The position numbers and the translations under genes were made by a program. Of a DNA stretch of 64,000 nucleotides, positions 16,322 to 25,368 are shown in pieces (positions within the stretch are counted from its first letter, which is position 1; every line of letters starts with the position of its first letter). Below the pieces are notes generated by a model. The model saw only the letters and a list, made by a program, of their open reading frames with translations. It ran no database searches and was not told where the DNA came from. The stretch is from Candidatus Nitrosocosmicus franklandus (GTDB lineage Archaea; Thermoproteota; Nitrososphaeria; Nitrososphaerales; Nitrososphaeraceae), in assembly GCF_900696045.1 (NCBI RefSeq), contig NZ_LR216287.1, positions 682,001 through 746,000 on the forward strand. The letters are read 5' to 3'.

Positions 16322-17236
16322 TCAGAGGTATGTTAACCAATCTTGATAAGATTTTTCTCGTCCAGTTACTATTTTGGCAAATTGTTCTCTAATTAGTGAC
16401 GTCATATATCCCATATGACCATGACCAATTTTTCTATGATCGATATATCCGACAGGAACTATCTCAGAGGCTGTTCCTGTCAGAAATATCTCATCAAAGT
16501 AATAAAGTTCGTCCCTTGAAATATTATCGAATATTACTTTTATATTGTTTTTTTGAGCAATAGCAATAACAGTATCTCTAGTTATACCTTCAAGAGCACC
16601 GCTTGAAATTGGAGGGGTATACAAAACACCATTCTTTGCCAAAAATATATTTTCGGCACTAGCTTCTACCACGTGACCATTAGAGTTTAGCAGGATAGCT
16701 TCATCGAAGCCAGATTTTAATGCCTCCATTCTTGCAAGTGCAGAATTTGCATAGTTTGCTACTCCTTTAGCATGGGTTGGAAGGCTTTTGGATCCTACCT
16801 TTTCCCATGATGACACCATCATATGAATTCCTTGCTCAAGGTCTTCCTTTCTAATGTGTTCTGTCCATTTCCAAGCTGTAATTGCTATTGAAACTTTATT
16901 AGGTAATGGATTGACTCCCAACTTGCCATATCCATAAAAGGCGATTATTCTAACATAGCAGTCACCTAGTCTATTGGCTTTTACAACATTGATAGTCGCT
17001 TTTTTTATTTCATCAGGTGTGAAATCAAATTGCATAAAGTATGCCTTTCCGCTATTGTATAATCGTTTGATATGATCATCCAATCTAAATATAGCATGCC
17101 CACTTTCGGTTGCATAGGAACGAATACCTTCAAAAATTCCAGTACCATAATGCAATCCATGAGTTAAAACATGAACTTTTGCATCATTATAGTCTATTGA
17201 CTGACCGTCCAGCCAAATTTTATCACTTTCCAGCAT
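16322..17236 (-). CDS. ilvE: Branched-chain amino acid aminotransferase
   Basis: A PLP enzyme of fold type IV that interconverts Val, Leu and Ile with their 2-oxo acids. The 304-residue length is normal. Motifs are GTGIFEGIRSY (about 31-41), YVRIIAFYGYGKLGVNP, the PLP lysine in HAKGVANYANSALARMEA (Lys about 157), DEAILLNSNGHVVEASAENIF, and FLTGTASEIVPV near the end. The gene lies 22 bases after lysC on the same strand, consistent with a transcript running from the glycosyltransferase through lysC. Confidence 0.93.
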   Translation of the reverse strand: MLESDKIWLDGQSIDYNDAKVHVLTHGLHYGTGIFEGIRSYATESGHAIFRLDDHIKRLYNSGKAYFMQFDFTPDEIKKATINVVKANRLGDCYVRIIAFYGYGKLGVNPLPNKVSIAITAWKWTEHIRKEDLEQGIHMMVSSWEKVGSKSLPTHAKGVANYANSALARMEALKSGFDEAILLNSNGHVVEASAENIFLAKNGVLYTPPISSGALEGITRDTVIAIAQKNNIKVIFDNISRDELYYFDEIFLTGTASEIVPVGYIDHRKIGHGHMGYMTSLIREQFAKIVTGREKSYQDWLTYL

Positions 17237-17258
17237 CGAGAACCCCTAAAATCTTTTA

Positions 17259-18674
17259 TTAGTTGATTATCGTGCCTTTTGAGTGTATTGATCGGATTAC
17301 TTCCTCTACATTATGGTCTTCTACTAGAATCAAAATACGTGAAGTCTCTTCCTGTGCGTCAATATTTAGTATGTTTATATCTTGTTGACTTACAATGCTG
17401 CTAGTTTCGGAAACTATTTTTGGAATCTTCCACATAGAATCGCCAATTAGTGTTACTACCCCTCTGCCATATACCATTTCTACTTTAGGATAAAAGGCGC
17501 GAAATATCTTTTCGTGTCTTCTTACATAATCGCCATCCAAAAATAGAAACCTTGTTATCTCCACATTATCTTTTTTGTATGGAGACAATTTAACAAAATC
17601 ATGGTATTGTCGCTGTTTCTCAAACAAAGCTGCAATATGCGAAGCAGCAATTGATTCCATTCTAACAATGGCACAATTCTTTTTGCCAGTAACAATCTTT
17701 ATTTTAGGTTCTATCTCATTCTCATCTTCTGATACTTTTTTTACAATTTGAGTATAATTTTCTGGATTAGATATATTAGTAACTAAAATAAGTAAATCAA
17801 GTCCATGATCGTCAATGTCTTTTATGGCAATCGGATCCAAGATTTTCATTCCAAACATCCCAGCGAGTTTGGCCTCATTATATGAGAGAATCTTTACATT
17901 GTGAAGGTTTTTGGAGACTATTTTTGGATCAGCACTCAAAACAGAGTTGTCTTTCTCAAAATCAAGATTTACTTTGAAATTCGAGGATAACAATATTCCC
18001 AAGTCTGCAGCTGACCTATCTGATCCACCCCTTTCGTAAGTAGTTTCAAGCCCGTCTACAGTTTTTCCGATAAATCCTCCAATACACACAACATCATTAT
18101 TATTGATTAGGTCCACCAAGTGTCCTAGTTTTTTTTTGGATTCGTCTAACATAAAATTTGCAGCTTCAAAGTTATCATCTGTTATAATAGGCCACTCGTC
18201 AATGTTTACACTTGAGGAATTAATATTATTAGTTCTCAAGATATAGTTCATCAGGCTCGATATTACAATCTCACCACTATAGGCAAGAATACGTGAACGG
18301 CTTACATCTACAAACCGTCTATTTTCTGCAACTTGTTTTAGCGAGATAATAACTGTCTTGTAGAATTGATCTAATTCGCTTTCAAATTTTTTTTGATTTT
18401 CTATAGAAAGATATTTTTTTGAAATTTCAAGATATACGTTCTTTAAGATATCAACATCTACAGGGTTTGAAGTCGCATAATTTCGAGAGATTCGAATTGC
18501 CACATCGGTCATTGACAAGTTTTTTCCTTCATAGTTTGTAAGTGGAGCAGAAAAAACACAAATTATCTTGGACTTTTTTTTCAATTCCTTAATTCTCTCA
18601 ATAATTACTGGAATTTTTACACCATCCACTCCTAACGCAGAACCACCGAACTTTGCTATTACTAGTTGCTCCAA
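17259..18674 (-). CDS. lysC: Aspartate kinase
   Basis: The enzyme phosphorylates aspartate, feeding Lys, Thr, Met and Ile synthesis. The 471 residues match the archaeal monofunctional form. The kinase start VIAKFGGSALG replaces the usual KFGGSSV pattern. The regions IGGFIGKTVDGLETTYERGG, SDRSAADLGILL and LSYNEAKLAGMFGMKILDP are intact. Two ACT domains occupy about residues 320-470 (CAIVRMESIA; INILNIDAQEETSRILILV), implying allosteric feedback. It lies 28 bases downstream of the glycosyltransferase gene and 22 upstream of ilvE; the amino acid link with ilvE makes biosynthetic sense. Confidence 0.92.
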   Translation of the reverse strand: MEQLVIAKFGGSALGVDGVKIPVIIERIKELKKKSKIICVFSAPLTNYEGKNLSMTDVAIRISRNYATSNPVDVDILKNVYLEISKKYLSIENQKKFESELDQFYKTVIISLKQVAENRRFVDVSRSRILAYSGEIVISSLMNYILRTNNINSSSVNIDEWPIITDDNFEAANFMLDESKKKLGHLVDLINNNDVVCIGGFIGKTVDGLETTYERGGSDRSAADLGILLSSNFKVNLDFEKDNSVLSADPKIVSKNLHNVKILSYNEAKLAGMFGMKILDPIAIKDIDDHGLDLLILVTNISNPENYTQIVKKVSEDENEIEPKIKIVTGKKNCAIVRMESIAASHIAALFEKQRQYHDFVKLSPYKKDNVEITRFLFLDGDYVRRHEKIFRAFYPKVEMVYGRGVVTLIGDSMWKIPKIVSETSSIVSQQDINILNIDAQEETSRILILVEDHNVEEVIRSIHSKGTIIN

Positions 18675-18702
18675 TACTAAGGTCTATTGTGCTAACCGCT
18701 TA

Positions 18703-19809
18703 TTATTCATTAAGATATTCAGATATTATTTGAGCAGCTTCAGAGACTCCATTTTTAACCTGAGATTTTTTTCTAACACCAATATTTGAGAGATATTCTT
18801 CTAGTATTATCTGGAGTCTATGAATGTCCTCAAAGGAAAATCCCAAGCTCTTTGCTCTCTCTACCTGTTCAAAGTGATTCTTGATAGGAATAAAAATACC
18901 AGGCGTTCCATACACATTGCACTCGTCGATAGTGGATTTGCCTGCCAAAGAAATTACCAAATCTACTGCAAATATATATTCATGAATATTTTGCACAAAG
19001 CCTATGCTTCTAAAATTAATTGCTTCAATCCCTGAAACGTTTAATTCGTAAGGATATGAAAGGATCAATTCAAAATCAAATTTGCTCTTTAAAGAACGAA
19101 GAACCTTGAGCACGTTTTCAATCAAATAGTGTCCAGCATGAGTCCCACCTGTAGTAATCAAAATCGTTTTTCTGCTAAGCAAAAGTCTGCATCTTAATTC
19201 TTCTCTAGTGAATAAAGTTTCTCTTACGATTGGTCCAACATACACAATGTTATTCTTATTGTCTCCTAATTCTGGAACAATGACGCAATTAGATGACGAT
19301 ATGAGTTTACACATGGAATTATTCAGAAAGGTTTCCATTCGTGATAATAATTTGGAGTTAACGAAATGGGTAGACAAAATGTCAGTTATGAGAATACGGG
19401 ATCTCCTCAGATCCTGTGCTACAGATATGGATGCAAAATCCTCGTCAGAGATAATCGTTCCTGATCTTGTCTTAGGAGAATCAAGAGAAGTTGTTGTTAG
19501 TAATTTTCTTATCAGAGTTTTTGAATTTCTAAAGTACAATAAATATCTAAGAAGCCAGAGAAAGTTGTGTTTTAATACTCCATTCGAGACAGAAAACCTT
19601 GGAGAGTTAAATAGATTTAAAACCTTGATATTTAATTTATCGCTATTGACTTGGGCATATGTTGTTGCGAAATCATATGCTTTTAGACCCGTTATCAATT
19701 TTAACTCGAGGTTCATATTTTTTTTATGAATATTAACCATTTTTTCTAATATCGCAATATCACGTGTTATGTGTCCAAGGCCAATTGGACTTGTAAAGAA
19801 TAAGACCAT
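18703..19809 (-). CDS. Glycosyltransferase, MurG/GT28-like
   Basis: A 368-residue protein of GT-B fold. The N-terminal loop VLFFTSPIGLGHITRDIAIL matches the GxGH acceptor loop of MurG and MGD-type enzymes. The C-terminal donor half has TILITTGGTHAGHYLIENVL, FVQNIHEYIFAVDLVISLAGKSTIDEC and GTPGIFIPIKNHFEQVERAKSLG, the usual GT28 nucleotide-sugar site. In archaea such enzymes are thought to glycosylate lipids or polyprenyl carriers; donor and acceptor are unknown. It leads the lysC-ilvE run, though the functional link is unclear. Confidence 0.82.
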   Translation of the reverse strand: MVLFFTSPIGLGHITRDIAILEKMVNIHKKNMNLELKLITGLKAYDFATTYAQVNSDKLNIKVLNLFNSPRFSVSNGVLKHNFLWLLRYLLYFRNSKTLIRKLLTTTSLDSPKTRSGTIISDEDFASISVAQDLRRSRILITDILSTHFVNSKLLSRMETFLNNSMCKLISSSNCVIVPELGDNKNNIVYVGPIVRETLFTREELRCRLLLSRKTILITTGGTHAGHYLIENVLKVLRSLKSKFDFELILSYPYELNVSGIEAINFRSIGFVQNIHEYIFAVDLVISLAGKSTIDECNVYGTPGIFIPIKNHFEQVERAKSLGFSFEDIHRLQIILEEYLSNIGVRKKSQVKNGVSEAAQIISEYLNE

Positions 19810-20032
19810 TTCTGCACTAGAATATAAAGAGAAAACGCTTAAAGTACTATATTAAAGTATGACATTTGTATACTTACATTAGTATCAATAGTAATATCGA
19901 TCTTTTTAATTGTAACACTGGTATCTAAATACTTGATAAACATGTCGGTTCTTATAACCTACAAATTAAAAATAGTATCATTCAAATATTAAAACCAAAG
20001 TTAAATAATTGTATAAACTAAAAAAAGGTAGA

Positions 20033-20308
20033 TTAGGGACAGCCTTCCATTTTTTGTATATAATACCCAGATTTCTCTATTTCTTGAGCAACAACTGGTG
20101 GTGCCTCTTGTATATGACAGAATTGACATTCCTCTTGAGTCATTTTTTGGCCCCCTTGGTCTACGCTTTCCAGATATTTTTTTCCATATTCTATCGCCTT
20201 TTCATGAGGAGTGCTTGCCTCCACGATAACATCAAAATGCATTATTCTTCCATCCTTTTTTGTTACATATGTATCATAAACTGCACATTCCATACAATCA
20301 TTTTGCAA
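20033..20308 (-). CDS. DUF2024 family protein
   Basis: A small protein of 86-91 residues with the DUF2024 pattern: AVYDTYVTKKDGRIMHFDVIVE, AIEYGKKYLESV, then ECQFCHIQEAPP and SGYYIQKMEGCP. The true start is probably ATG 20293 (MECAVYDTYV). The Cys and His residues in ECQFCH and GC are a possible metal site. The function of the family is not known to me. The gene stands alone between longer AT-rich spacers. Confidence 0.8.
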   Translation of the reverse strand: MQNDCMECAVYDTYVTKKDGRIMHFDVIVEASTPHEKAIEYGKKYLESVDQGGQKMTQEECQFCHIQEAPPVVAQEIEKSGYYIQKMEGCP

Positions 20309-20456
20309 TAAGGATATTTAATTTATTACATCTTTATCTAAGGCGAAATTGAGTCGTTGATACTACTTAATTAAATTGATTAGTTTTAAGCATCTTTTTT
20401 TCGACATTTGGTAGAATCCTGTTTTTGAATAAATAAAGTAATGATGTATTAAAAGG

Positions 20457-22844
20457 CTATGGTAGTGTATTAGTAATTGCAATAGGCTCTTGTGACTGAA
20501 TGTCTATGGAATAAATTAATGGCTCTCGATGATAATTCTGAACGTCTTCAAAGTGACCATGGCTTGATCCAGCACAAGTAACGGTGTAGGGTATGCTAGA
20601 ATCAAGCAGTGCAGAAATTACTTGTTCTGAGGTAGCATTAGGATAAAAGCTCTTGTAAACTGCGGCCTGACCGGCAACTATAGGTGCTGCCATGCTAGTA
20701 CCACTGTTAAACGCATAACTCTGTCCCAAATAAGTTGAGAAAATATCCACACCAGGAGCAGCAAAATCTATGTTATTCCCGTAGTTGCTAAATGAAGCGG
20801 CAAAGTCGTCCGGACCTCCAATGGTGCTATTTCCTCGACCTCCGCATTCACCATCGCTATCAGATATTGCAGACACGGTAATCACGCCTGGTACTCTAGC
20901 AGGAGACGTTGATGAAATATTGGCATTACTATTACCAGCCGCAACAACGTAGATTACGCCTTTTGATATTGATTCTGTAACGGCCTTGTCCAATTTGTCA
21001 GAGGGAGGATTCTCGATACTGAGATTTACTATATCGATTTCATCTGCATGTTGATTGACATACTGGATAGCTTTGATCTGAGACGAAAGTGGACAATTCC
21101 CATTTACATCGCAAACTTTGATTGCCCACAATTTTGCGCCCGGTGCTACCCCCAAGACTCCAAACGAATTATCCATCGCCGCAGCTATGCCCGCAATGTG
21201 AGTGCCATGACCTAAATCATCATCACCATTAGGAACACCCTCTACAAAGGAAATGTTCCTATAGACATTTAAATCAGGATGAGTGAGACTTATTCCAGTA
21301 TCGATTATCGCGATATCAACATTTGAAAAGTTCACATTTTGATTCATTTCGGTGGTTAGATTATTTTCGGAAGGAGTGCCATATACCGTTAAATTCAATA
21401 CATTGGCGTTGATTCTCTCTAGACTACTTGGTATAGTTTGATTCTTATATTTTAGAGAAGATATTTTACCATACACATCTTGGTTTATTGCAAATATTCT
21501 TGGATCGTTTGCAAGTTTGCTTACCAACTCCCTTTCATTAGATAATCCACTTCCATACATATTAATTGTAAATCCTGGAGGATTTTCAAAAACATGTAAG
21601 ATTCTACCATTCTGAGAATAGTCTTCAGAAACAGCAACTGCATCTGTGGTAACATCCTCATTTAACCAGACTATGTATTGAGAAGGAATAGGTTCATAAA
21701 CCAAATTTGGCTCAAAAACCTTCTCAAACAAGTAAATGAGTGGAGACGGCAGTGCTTGGTTGATGGAAATATTGAAGACTTTGTTATTATCGGGATTATT
21801 TTCATCAAATACTTCTATTTGATACCAACCAAAGTCCAAACTATCTAGTGAAATTATTGATGGATCAGTTAGACAATCAAAAAAATCATTATCCACAAAG
21901 TATAATGAATCCCCAAATCCGTAGGGATCAGGTGTTATTTTAAACACCTGGGTAAAAATTTGATCAGTAGCTATTGTTAATGTTCCCTGATCAATAGCCT
22001 CATAAGAGTCGTTGCAAGTTTCAATCATAGTCTGAAGCTCAATAGGATTGGGTGTTTCAGGTTCAGGTTCAGTTTGTGGTTGCTCGTCGCCAGTTGAATT
22101 ATCAGGTGTTTCAGGTTCAGGTTCTGGTTCTGGTTCGGGTTCTGGTTCGGGTTCTGGTTCAGTTTGTGGTTGCTCGTCGCCAGTTGAATTATCAGGTGTT
22201 TGAGTCGTAACGGAAGGGATAACAAATACTGTTACATAATCTGGATCGCTTGTGGCATAATCAGTACTCACTATTAATTGGAATGAAAGTCGTGTCTCGT
22301 CTTGCACCTGTGGAGAGATAAAGTCTGGAGTTGCTGTATTAGGATTGTTTAATATAACTTTTGGACCCTCAGTCTGGCTCCACTCGTAGTTCAAATAAAT
22401 ACTAACATCATCACTATCAGAAGTATTAGGATCATAGCTTTTGCTTCCATCTAAATAAGTTAATGTTTGACCCTGAACAGTAACGTCTGGTCCTGCATCG
22501 GCGACGGGAGCTAGAAAATCAACAGGACTAGATGGAGGAGCTGAATTGGTTTCACTATCATCATTTTGATTTGATCCTTCATTACTAGAATCCTCATCAG
22601 GAGATTCCTGTTCGCTAGGATCGTCATCAGAAGGCGGCTCTTCTGTAGGCGAGACCAATATGGAGGGGGAACTGGCTTCACTGCTAACATCTAGTGAGGA
22701 ACGCTCTGTGGTACCGAATACACTTAAGAATGTAATGCCATGATAGTTATGATATAAATAAGGTAACGATTGAGAAAAAAAAGAGCCGACAATTACTAGA
22801 AAAATCAAAGGAATTAGCAGGACTTTAACTTTCATGTTGCTCAA
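20457..22844 (-). CDS. Secreted subtilisin-like protease with PKD-type domain
   Basis: A 795-residue secreted S8 protease. A signal peptide (VLLIPLIFLVIVGSFFSQSL) is followed by a Ser/Asp/Glu-rich linker. A PKD/REJ-like domain follows at about 113-210 (VADAGPDVTVQGQTLTYLDGS; YEWSQTEGPKVIL), then a Pro-Glu repeat spacer (about 215-270). An I9-like propeptide region comes next (QYIVWLNEDVTTDAV; KLANDPRIFAINQD), then the catalytic domain. The triad lies in AIIDTGISLTHPDL, DLGHGTHIAGIAA and NSGTSMAAPIVAGQAA; the oxyanion Asn is in VVAAGNSNA. It probably acts outside the cell in degradation or matrix processing. The gene 40 bases upstream encodes a small secreted protein. Confidence 0.9.
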   Translation of the reverse strand: MSNMKVKVLLIPLIFLVIVGSFFSQSLPYLYHNYHGITFLSVFGTTERSSLDVSSEASSPSILVSPTEEPPSDDDPSEQESPDEDSSNEGSNQNDDSETNSAPPSSPVDFLAPVADAGPDVTVQGQTLTYLDGSKSYDPNTSDSDDVSIYLNYEWSQTEGPKVILNNPNTATPDFISPQVQDETRLSFQLIVSTDYATSDPDYVTVFVIPSVTTQTPDNSTGDEQPQTEPEPEPEPEPEPEPEPETPDNSTGDEQPQTEPEPETPNPIELQTMIETCNDSYEAIDQGTLTIATDQIFTQVFKITPDPYGFGDSLYFVDNDFFDCLTDPSIISLDSLDFGWYQIEVFDENNPDNNKVFNISINQALPSPLIYLFEKVFEPNLVYEPIPSQYIVWLNEDVTTDAVAVSEDYSQNGRILHVFENPPGFTINMYGSGLSNERELVSKLANDPRIFAINQDVYGKISSLKYKNQTIPSSLERINANVLNLTVYGTPSENNLTTEMNQNVNFSNVDIAIIDTGISLTHPDLNVYRNISFVEGVPNGDDDLGHGTHIAGIAAAMDNSFGVLGVAPGAKLWAIKVCDVNGNCPLSSQIKAIQYVNQHADEIDIVNLSIENPPSDKLDKAVTESISKGVIYVVAAGNSNANISSTSPARVPGVITVSAISDSDGECGGRGNSTIGGPDDFAASFSNYGNNIDFAAPGVDIFSTYLGQSYAFNSGTSMAAPIVAGQAAVYKSFYPNATSEQVISALLDSSIPYTVTCAGSSHGHFEDVQNYHREPLIYSIDIQSQEPIAITNTLP
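22066..22201 (-). repeat. Exact 46-bp repeat flanking (Pro-Glu)n coding DNA
   Basis: Positions 22066-22111 and 22156-22201 are identical and encode PDNSTGDEQPQTEPE-type sequence. Between them lie short Pro-Glu codon repeats of the form GGTTCT/GGTTCG. It forms the spacer between the PKD-like and protease parts and can expand or contract by recombination without changing frame (offset 90 bases). Confidence 0.85.
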
Positions 22845-22884
22845 GCAGATTCAACTCAGAAGGGATTCATGATTTCCAAGGTTA

Positions 22885-23151
22885 TTAAACTGGCATGTGT
22901 CGACGATCACTGTCAATAGATCCGGGGAACGATGCAATTGTTCCATTTTGATTATCTGGATCTGAAGTCATATTGGCTGCGAGATTAGTAGAGTTGGATA
23001 TTGTATTAGTAGAGTTGGATATTGTATTTGCATAAAGTTCGTCAAATGTTGGTACAATTACCATTGAAAATACGACCATGCTAATGGATAATAGCAATGG
23101 AATTTTGATTCGATTATTGTGCCAAAGCGGGGTTTTTTTCATAGATCTCAT
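22885..23151 (-). CDS. Small secreted or anchored protein, 88 aa
   Basis: A basic start (MKKTPLWHNNRIK) leads to one hydrophobic segment (IPLLLSISMVVFSMVIVPTF). The rest is Asn/Ser/Thr-rich with several N-glycosylation sequons (ISNSTN twice, NMTSD, NQNGT). The 7-residue unit NTISNST is directly duplicated. I recognise no family. It lies 40 bases upstream of the subtilase on the same strand and is probably cotranscribed, so a role as partner, substrate or chaperone is possible. Confidence 0.6.
   Translation of the reverse strand: MRSMKKTPLWHNNRIKIPLLLSISMVVFSMVIVPTFDELYANTISNSTNTISNSTNLAANMTSDPDNQNGTIASFPGSIDSDRRHMPV
22984..23025 (-). repeat. Tandem 21-bp duplication
   Basis: Two identical 21-base units (22984-23004 and 23005-23025) encode NTISNST twice within the small secreted protein. 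This is a recent in-frame slippage product that doubles an N-glycosylation sequon. Confidence 0.8.
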
Positions 23152-23246
23152 TCCTTGAGTAAATAGATAAATTTTGTCTCAGAACTATTATACTCCTAGG
23201 TTCTTAAATTCTAAAAGTATAAGAATAATAGAAAATATTTGAGATC

Positions 23247-23945
23247 ATGAAGAATTATTTTGAAGGATATTATTGCAGAGACGACCTTCATTTACAAGTA
23301 ATTAACAAGGATAGTAACCGTAAAATTCTAAACGCTCTGAGAGATGCCTATCCTACAGGATTATCGGTAGAAGAATTAAGTGAAGTGACTAAATTACCAA
23401 TAAAAACAGTTTACGCACAAAAGGCCGAGCTTTATCGAGAGTATTACATTAATCATGTAGAAGAAGAGAAAAAGAGTCAAAGAGGCAGACCATCTAAGAG
23501 ACAAGATCCTTTTATTTTTCGAAAGAGGGCCAGATTGGTTATAGAAGAATTGTTTGGTATTCATGATGTTTATGAAGGCAGTAAACCGGTTCCTTTACCT
23601 CCAGGTCACAGCATTTTCAGTGAGGGGTTTGCTGAGACGTTGTCAAAGCTCACGTTAAAAGAAGAGAAAAAGGAAATTTTTGTTACACTATTAGATTATG
23701 TGAGGAAGGTGCTGTCAAGAGCTTACAATAATGAAGAAATCAAGGAAAAATGGGCTCCAAGCAATGACGGTAGTTATTGTTGTACACAATGTGGACTCAA
23801 TCATGAGGCAAGAGATTTTTTCAGAGCAATCTTAATGAATTTGATTGATGAATTTGAACAAAGCAAGTATTTTATCGATTTCCTGAGGGACCAAAATATG
23901 CTAACCCAGCAATCCTATGAAAAAATTGAATCTTTAACGAAGTAA
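23247..23945 (+). CDS. Probable winged-helix regulator with Cys cluster, 232 aa
   Basis: The first 70 residues (NRKILNALRDAYPTGLSVEE; LPIKTVYAQKAELYREYYI) form a typical winged helix, followed by a basic wing (KKSQRGRPSKRQDP). The C-terminal half has helices and a cluster GSYCCTQCGLNHEARDFF, which could bind zinc or an iron-sulfur group. I do not recognise the family by name. It diverges from the subtilase operon with a 95-base spacer, so it may control it; this is inference from position. Confidence 0.72.
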   Translation: MKNYFEGYYCRDDLHLQVINKDSNRKILNALRDAYPTGLSVEELSEVTKLPIKTVYAQKAELYREYYINHVEEEKKSQRGRPSKRQDPFIFRKRARLVIEELFGIHDVYEGSKPVPLPPGHSIFSEGFAETLSKLTLKEEKKEIFVTLLDYVRKVLSRAYNNEEIKEKWAPSNDGSYCCTQCGLNHEARDFFRAILMNLIDEFEQSKYFIDFLRDQNMLTQQSYEKIESLTK

Positions 23946-24140
23946 ATGAAAGCACAATAATAGTTTTCACCGACCTCTCCCCTCTTTCTTCTAATTGAAA
24001 GTATGTAAATCCATCACCAAGCTCTAGATATCAAAGAAGTTTCAAAGAAGAACCAAAACGGATTTTAAATATGAGTAAAATAGATTACCTACTTTCAACA
24101 TATAACGTGAACTATCTTGTTGATGATGATGATGATCATC

Positions 24141-24380
24141 TCAGTTAGACGTATTGATTTCGAGTAAAGTTAAAGTAGACTTTATATCGTCTAATCGTCT
24201 TATGAGAAGAACCTTTCTCTGTAGATCTTCCTTATCATTCGCATTTACCTTTACGATAATATCGTAAACACCATATACACGATATGCTTTTTCTACATAT
24301 TCCAAATCTTGTATATGGTCCATTACCTTTGCTTCTGATCCAAGTGTACAATTTATCAAAACAAAGGCATTATGTTTCAT
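24141..24380 (-). CDS. Stand-alone Lrp/AsnC effector domain (RAM), 79 aa
   Basis: The whole protein is one AsnC_trans_reg/RAM domain: AFVLINCTLGSEAKVMDHIQ, VEKAYRVYGVYDIIVKVNAN, and IRRLDDIKSTLTLLEI. The DNA-binding part of Lrp is absent. Such stand-alone domains are common in archaea and assemble as dimers or larger rings that bind amino acids. They may modulate full-length Lrp proteins. The length matches other single-domain members. It has its own promoter region upstream, at 24381-24434. Confidence 0.88.
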   Translation of the reverse strand: MKHNAFVLINCTLGSEAKVMDHIQDLEYVEKAYRVYGVYDIIVKVNANDKEDLQRKVLLIRRLDDIKSTLTLLEINTSN

Positions 24381-24434
24381 ATTCTACTAATAATAGGTAT
24401 TAAATAAAACTGTTATCTTTTTAAAAGAAAAATA

Positions 24435-24710
24435 CTATTTTCGTCGTGCAATAATCGTGTGAGTATGGTCTACATACCATCTAATACTATCTTTGAAGCT
24501 CGACCACCAATCCATAAAACCATCGCTGGTTTCAGATTCAAAAAGCAAAAAGCCATTGTATTCAGTTCCCCACGCATGACTATATTCACCCATCAATTCG
24601 ATACCCTGTGGTAAACTTCGCTTCATTTCTTTCCATTGCTCATTTGCTTTTTTTGCCTCTTCCGGTGTCATAGTCTTGAATCTATAGAAAACTAAGAAGG
24701 TAGCACTCAT
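24435..24710 (-). CDS. DUF3303-like small protein, 91 aa
   Basis: A compact alpha/beta protein, FLVFYRFKTMTPEEAKKANE, ELMGEYSHAWGTEYNGFLLF, then DGFMDWWSSFKDSIRWYV and HTHTIIARR. This strand-helix-strand order and the late aromatic helix resemble DUF3303 and related dimeric ferredoxin-like domains. The function is unknown. It lies 54 bases upstream of the RAM-domain gene on the same strand. The family assignment is from pattern only. Confidence 0.7.
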   Translation of the reverse strand: MSATFLVFYRFKTMTPEEAKKANEQWKEMKRSLPQGIELMGEYSHAWGTEYNGFLLFESETSDGFMDWWSSFKDSIRWYVDHTHTIIARRK

Positions 24711-24892
24711 GTTCTTAGTTAGAACGATTACATTTTAAGTTTTACTATGCGATTTTGTATTCAAGGATATCACGAGTTTAATACTAGATAACCAATTCTT
24801 TCCGTTCTTGTTCTATTACGGAGAGCCTATTACTCGCCAAATTGAAAATAGATCAAATCTTCTTATTTTGAGAAGGAACAGATTGAATGCTA

Positions 24893-25155
24893 CTACAAGT
24901 CAGAAATTCCGAATTTGGCGTAGCATGAATTACATTTGAATTTTTCCTTCCCTGGAACACTAGAAACTACATCCAATTGTCCTTTTGCTCTACAATTAGG
25001 ACATTTTCCATAGATTGTTTTTTTCGTAATAAGTTAAAACAGATCTGATTATATAAATTATTTGAGCGTGATGTTCTATTATTACAATCAGATTGAACCG
25101 CTTCAAATTGTTTAAGGTAATACAATCTTCTGGCCTCGGTAGATGAGGGAATCAA
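24893..25155 (-). pseudogene. Broken or non-canonically started zinc-ribbon gene
   Basis: The minus strand at 24893-25033 encodes IYGKCPNCRAKGQL, then KFKCNSCYAKFGISDL and a stop, a convincing CxxC-x20-CxxC ribbon. However, the frame has a stop just upstream and no ATG, GTG or TTG before the first Cys pair. A second frame, open from ATG 25155, meets it at a run of seven A (minus strand, 25018-25024). One extra A there would join the two into an 87-residue protein. It may be a frameshifted pseudogene, a slippage site, a sequence error, or a gene using an ATT start. Confidence 0.45.
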
Positions 25156-25368
25156 ATGATCTAGTGTACAGCATGATCTATAGATCTAACACTTATTTTG
25201 CTAGCCATGCTAATTTATTTGGGTAGAAGGAAACAACTGTAAAACAGTTGTGATACAAGTATTCAGACACTATCATTTTATTCCTAGTAATGATATCAAT
25301 AACCAATATCTAGCAAATTAGGTTATAATGACTAGGCATCGTTAGAACTAAGATGTGGTTTATGTTTA
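25156..25368. other. Intergenic DNA before the GT2 gene end
   Basis: AT-rich spacer downstream of the GT2 gene and upstream of the zinc-ribbon remnant. I see no open frame, RNA gene or strong repeat. Confidence 0.4.

Noticed and set aside
24141-24380. Truncated Lrp regulator
   Set aside because: The protein is a complete stand-alone effector domain with its own start, a known archaeal form, so it is not treated as broken.
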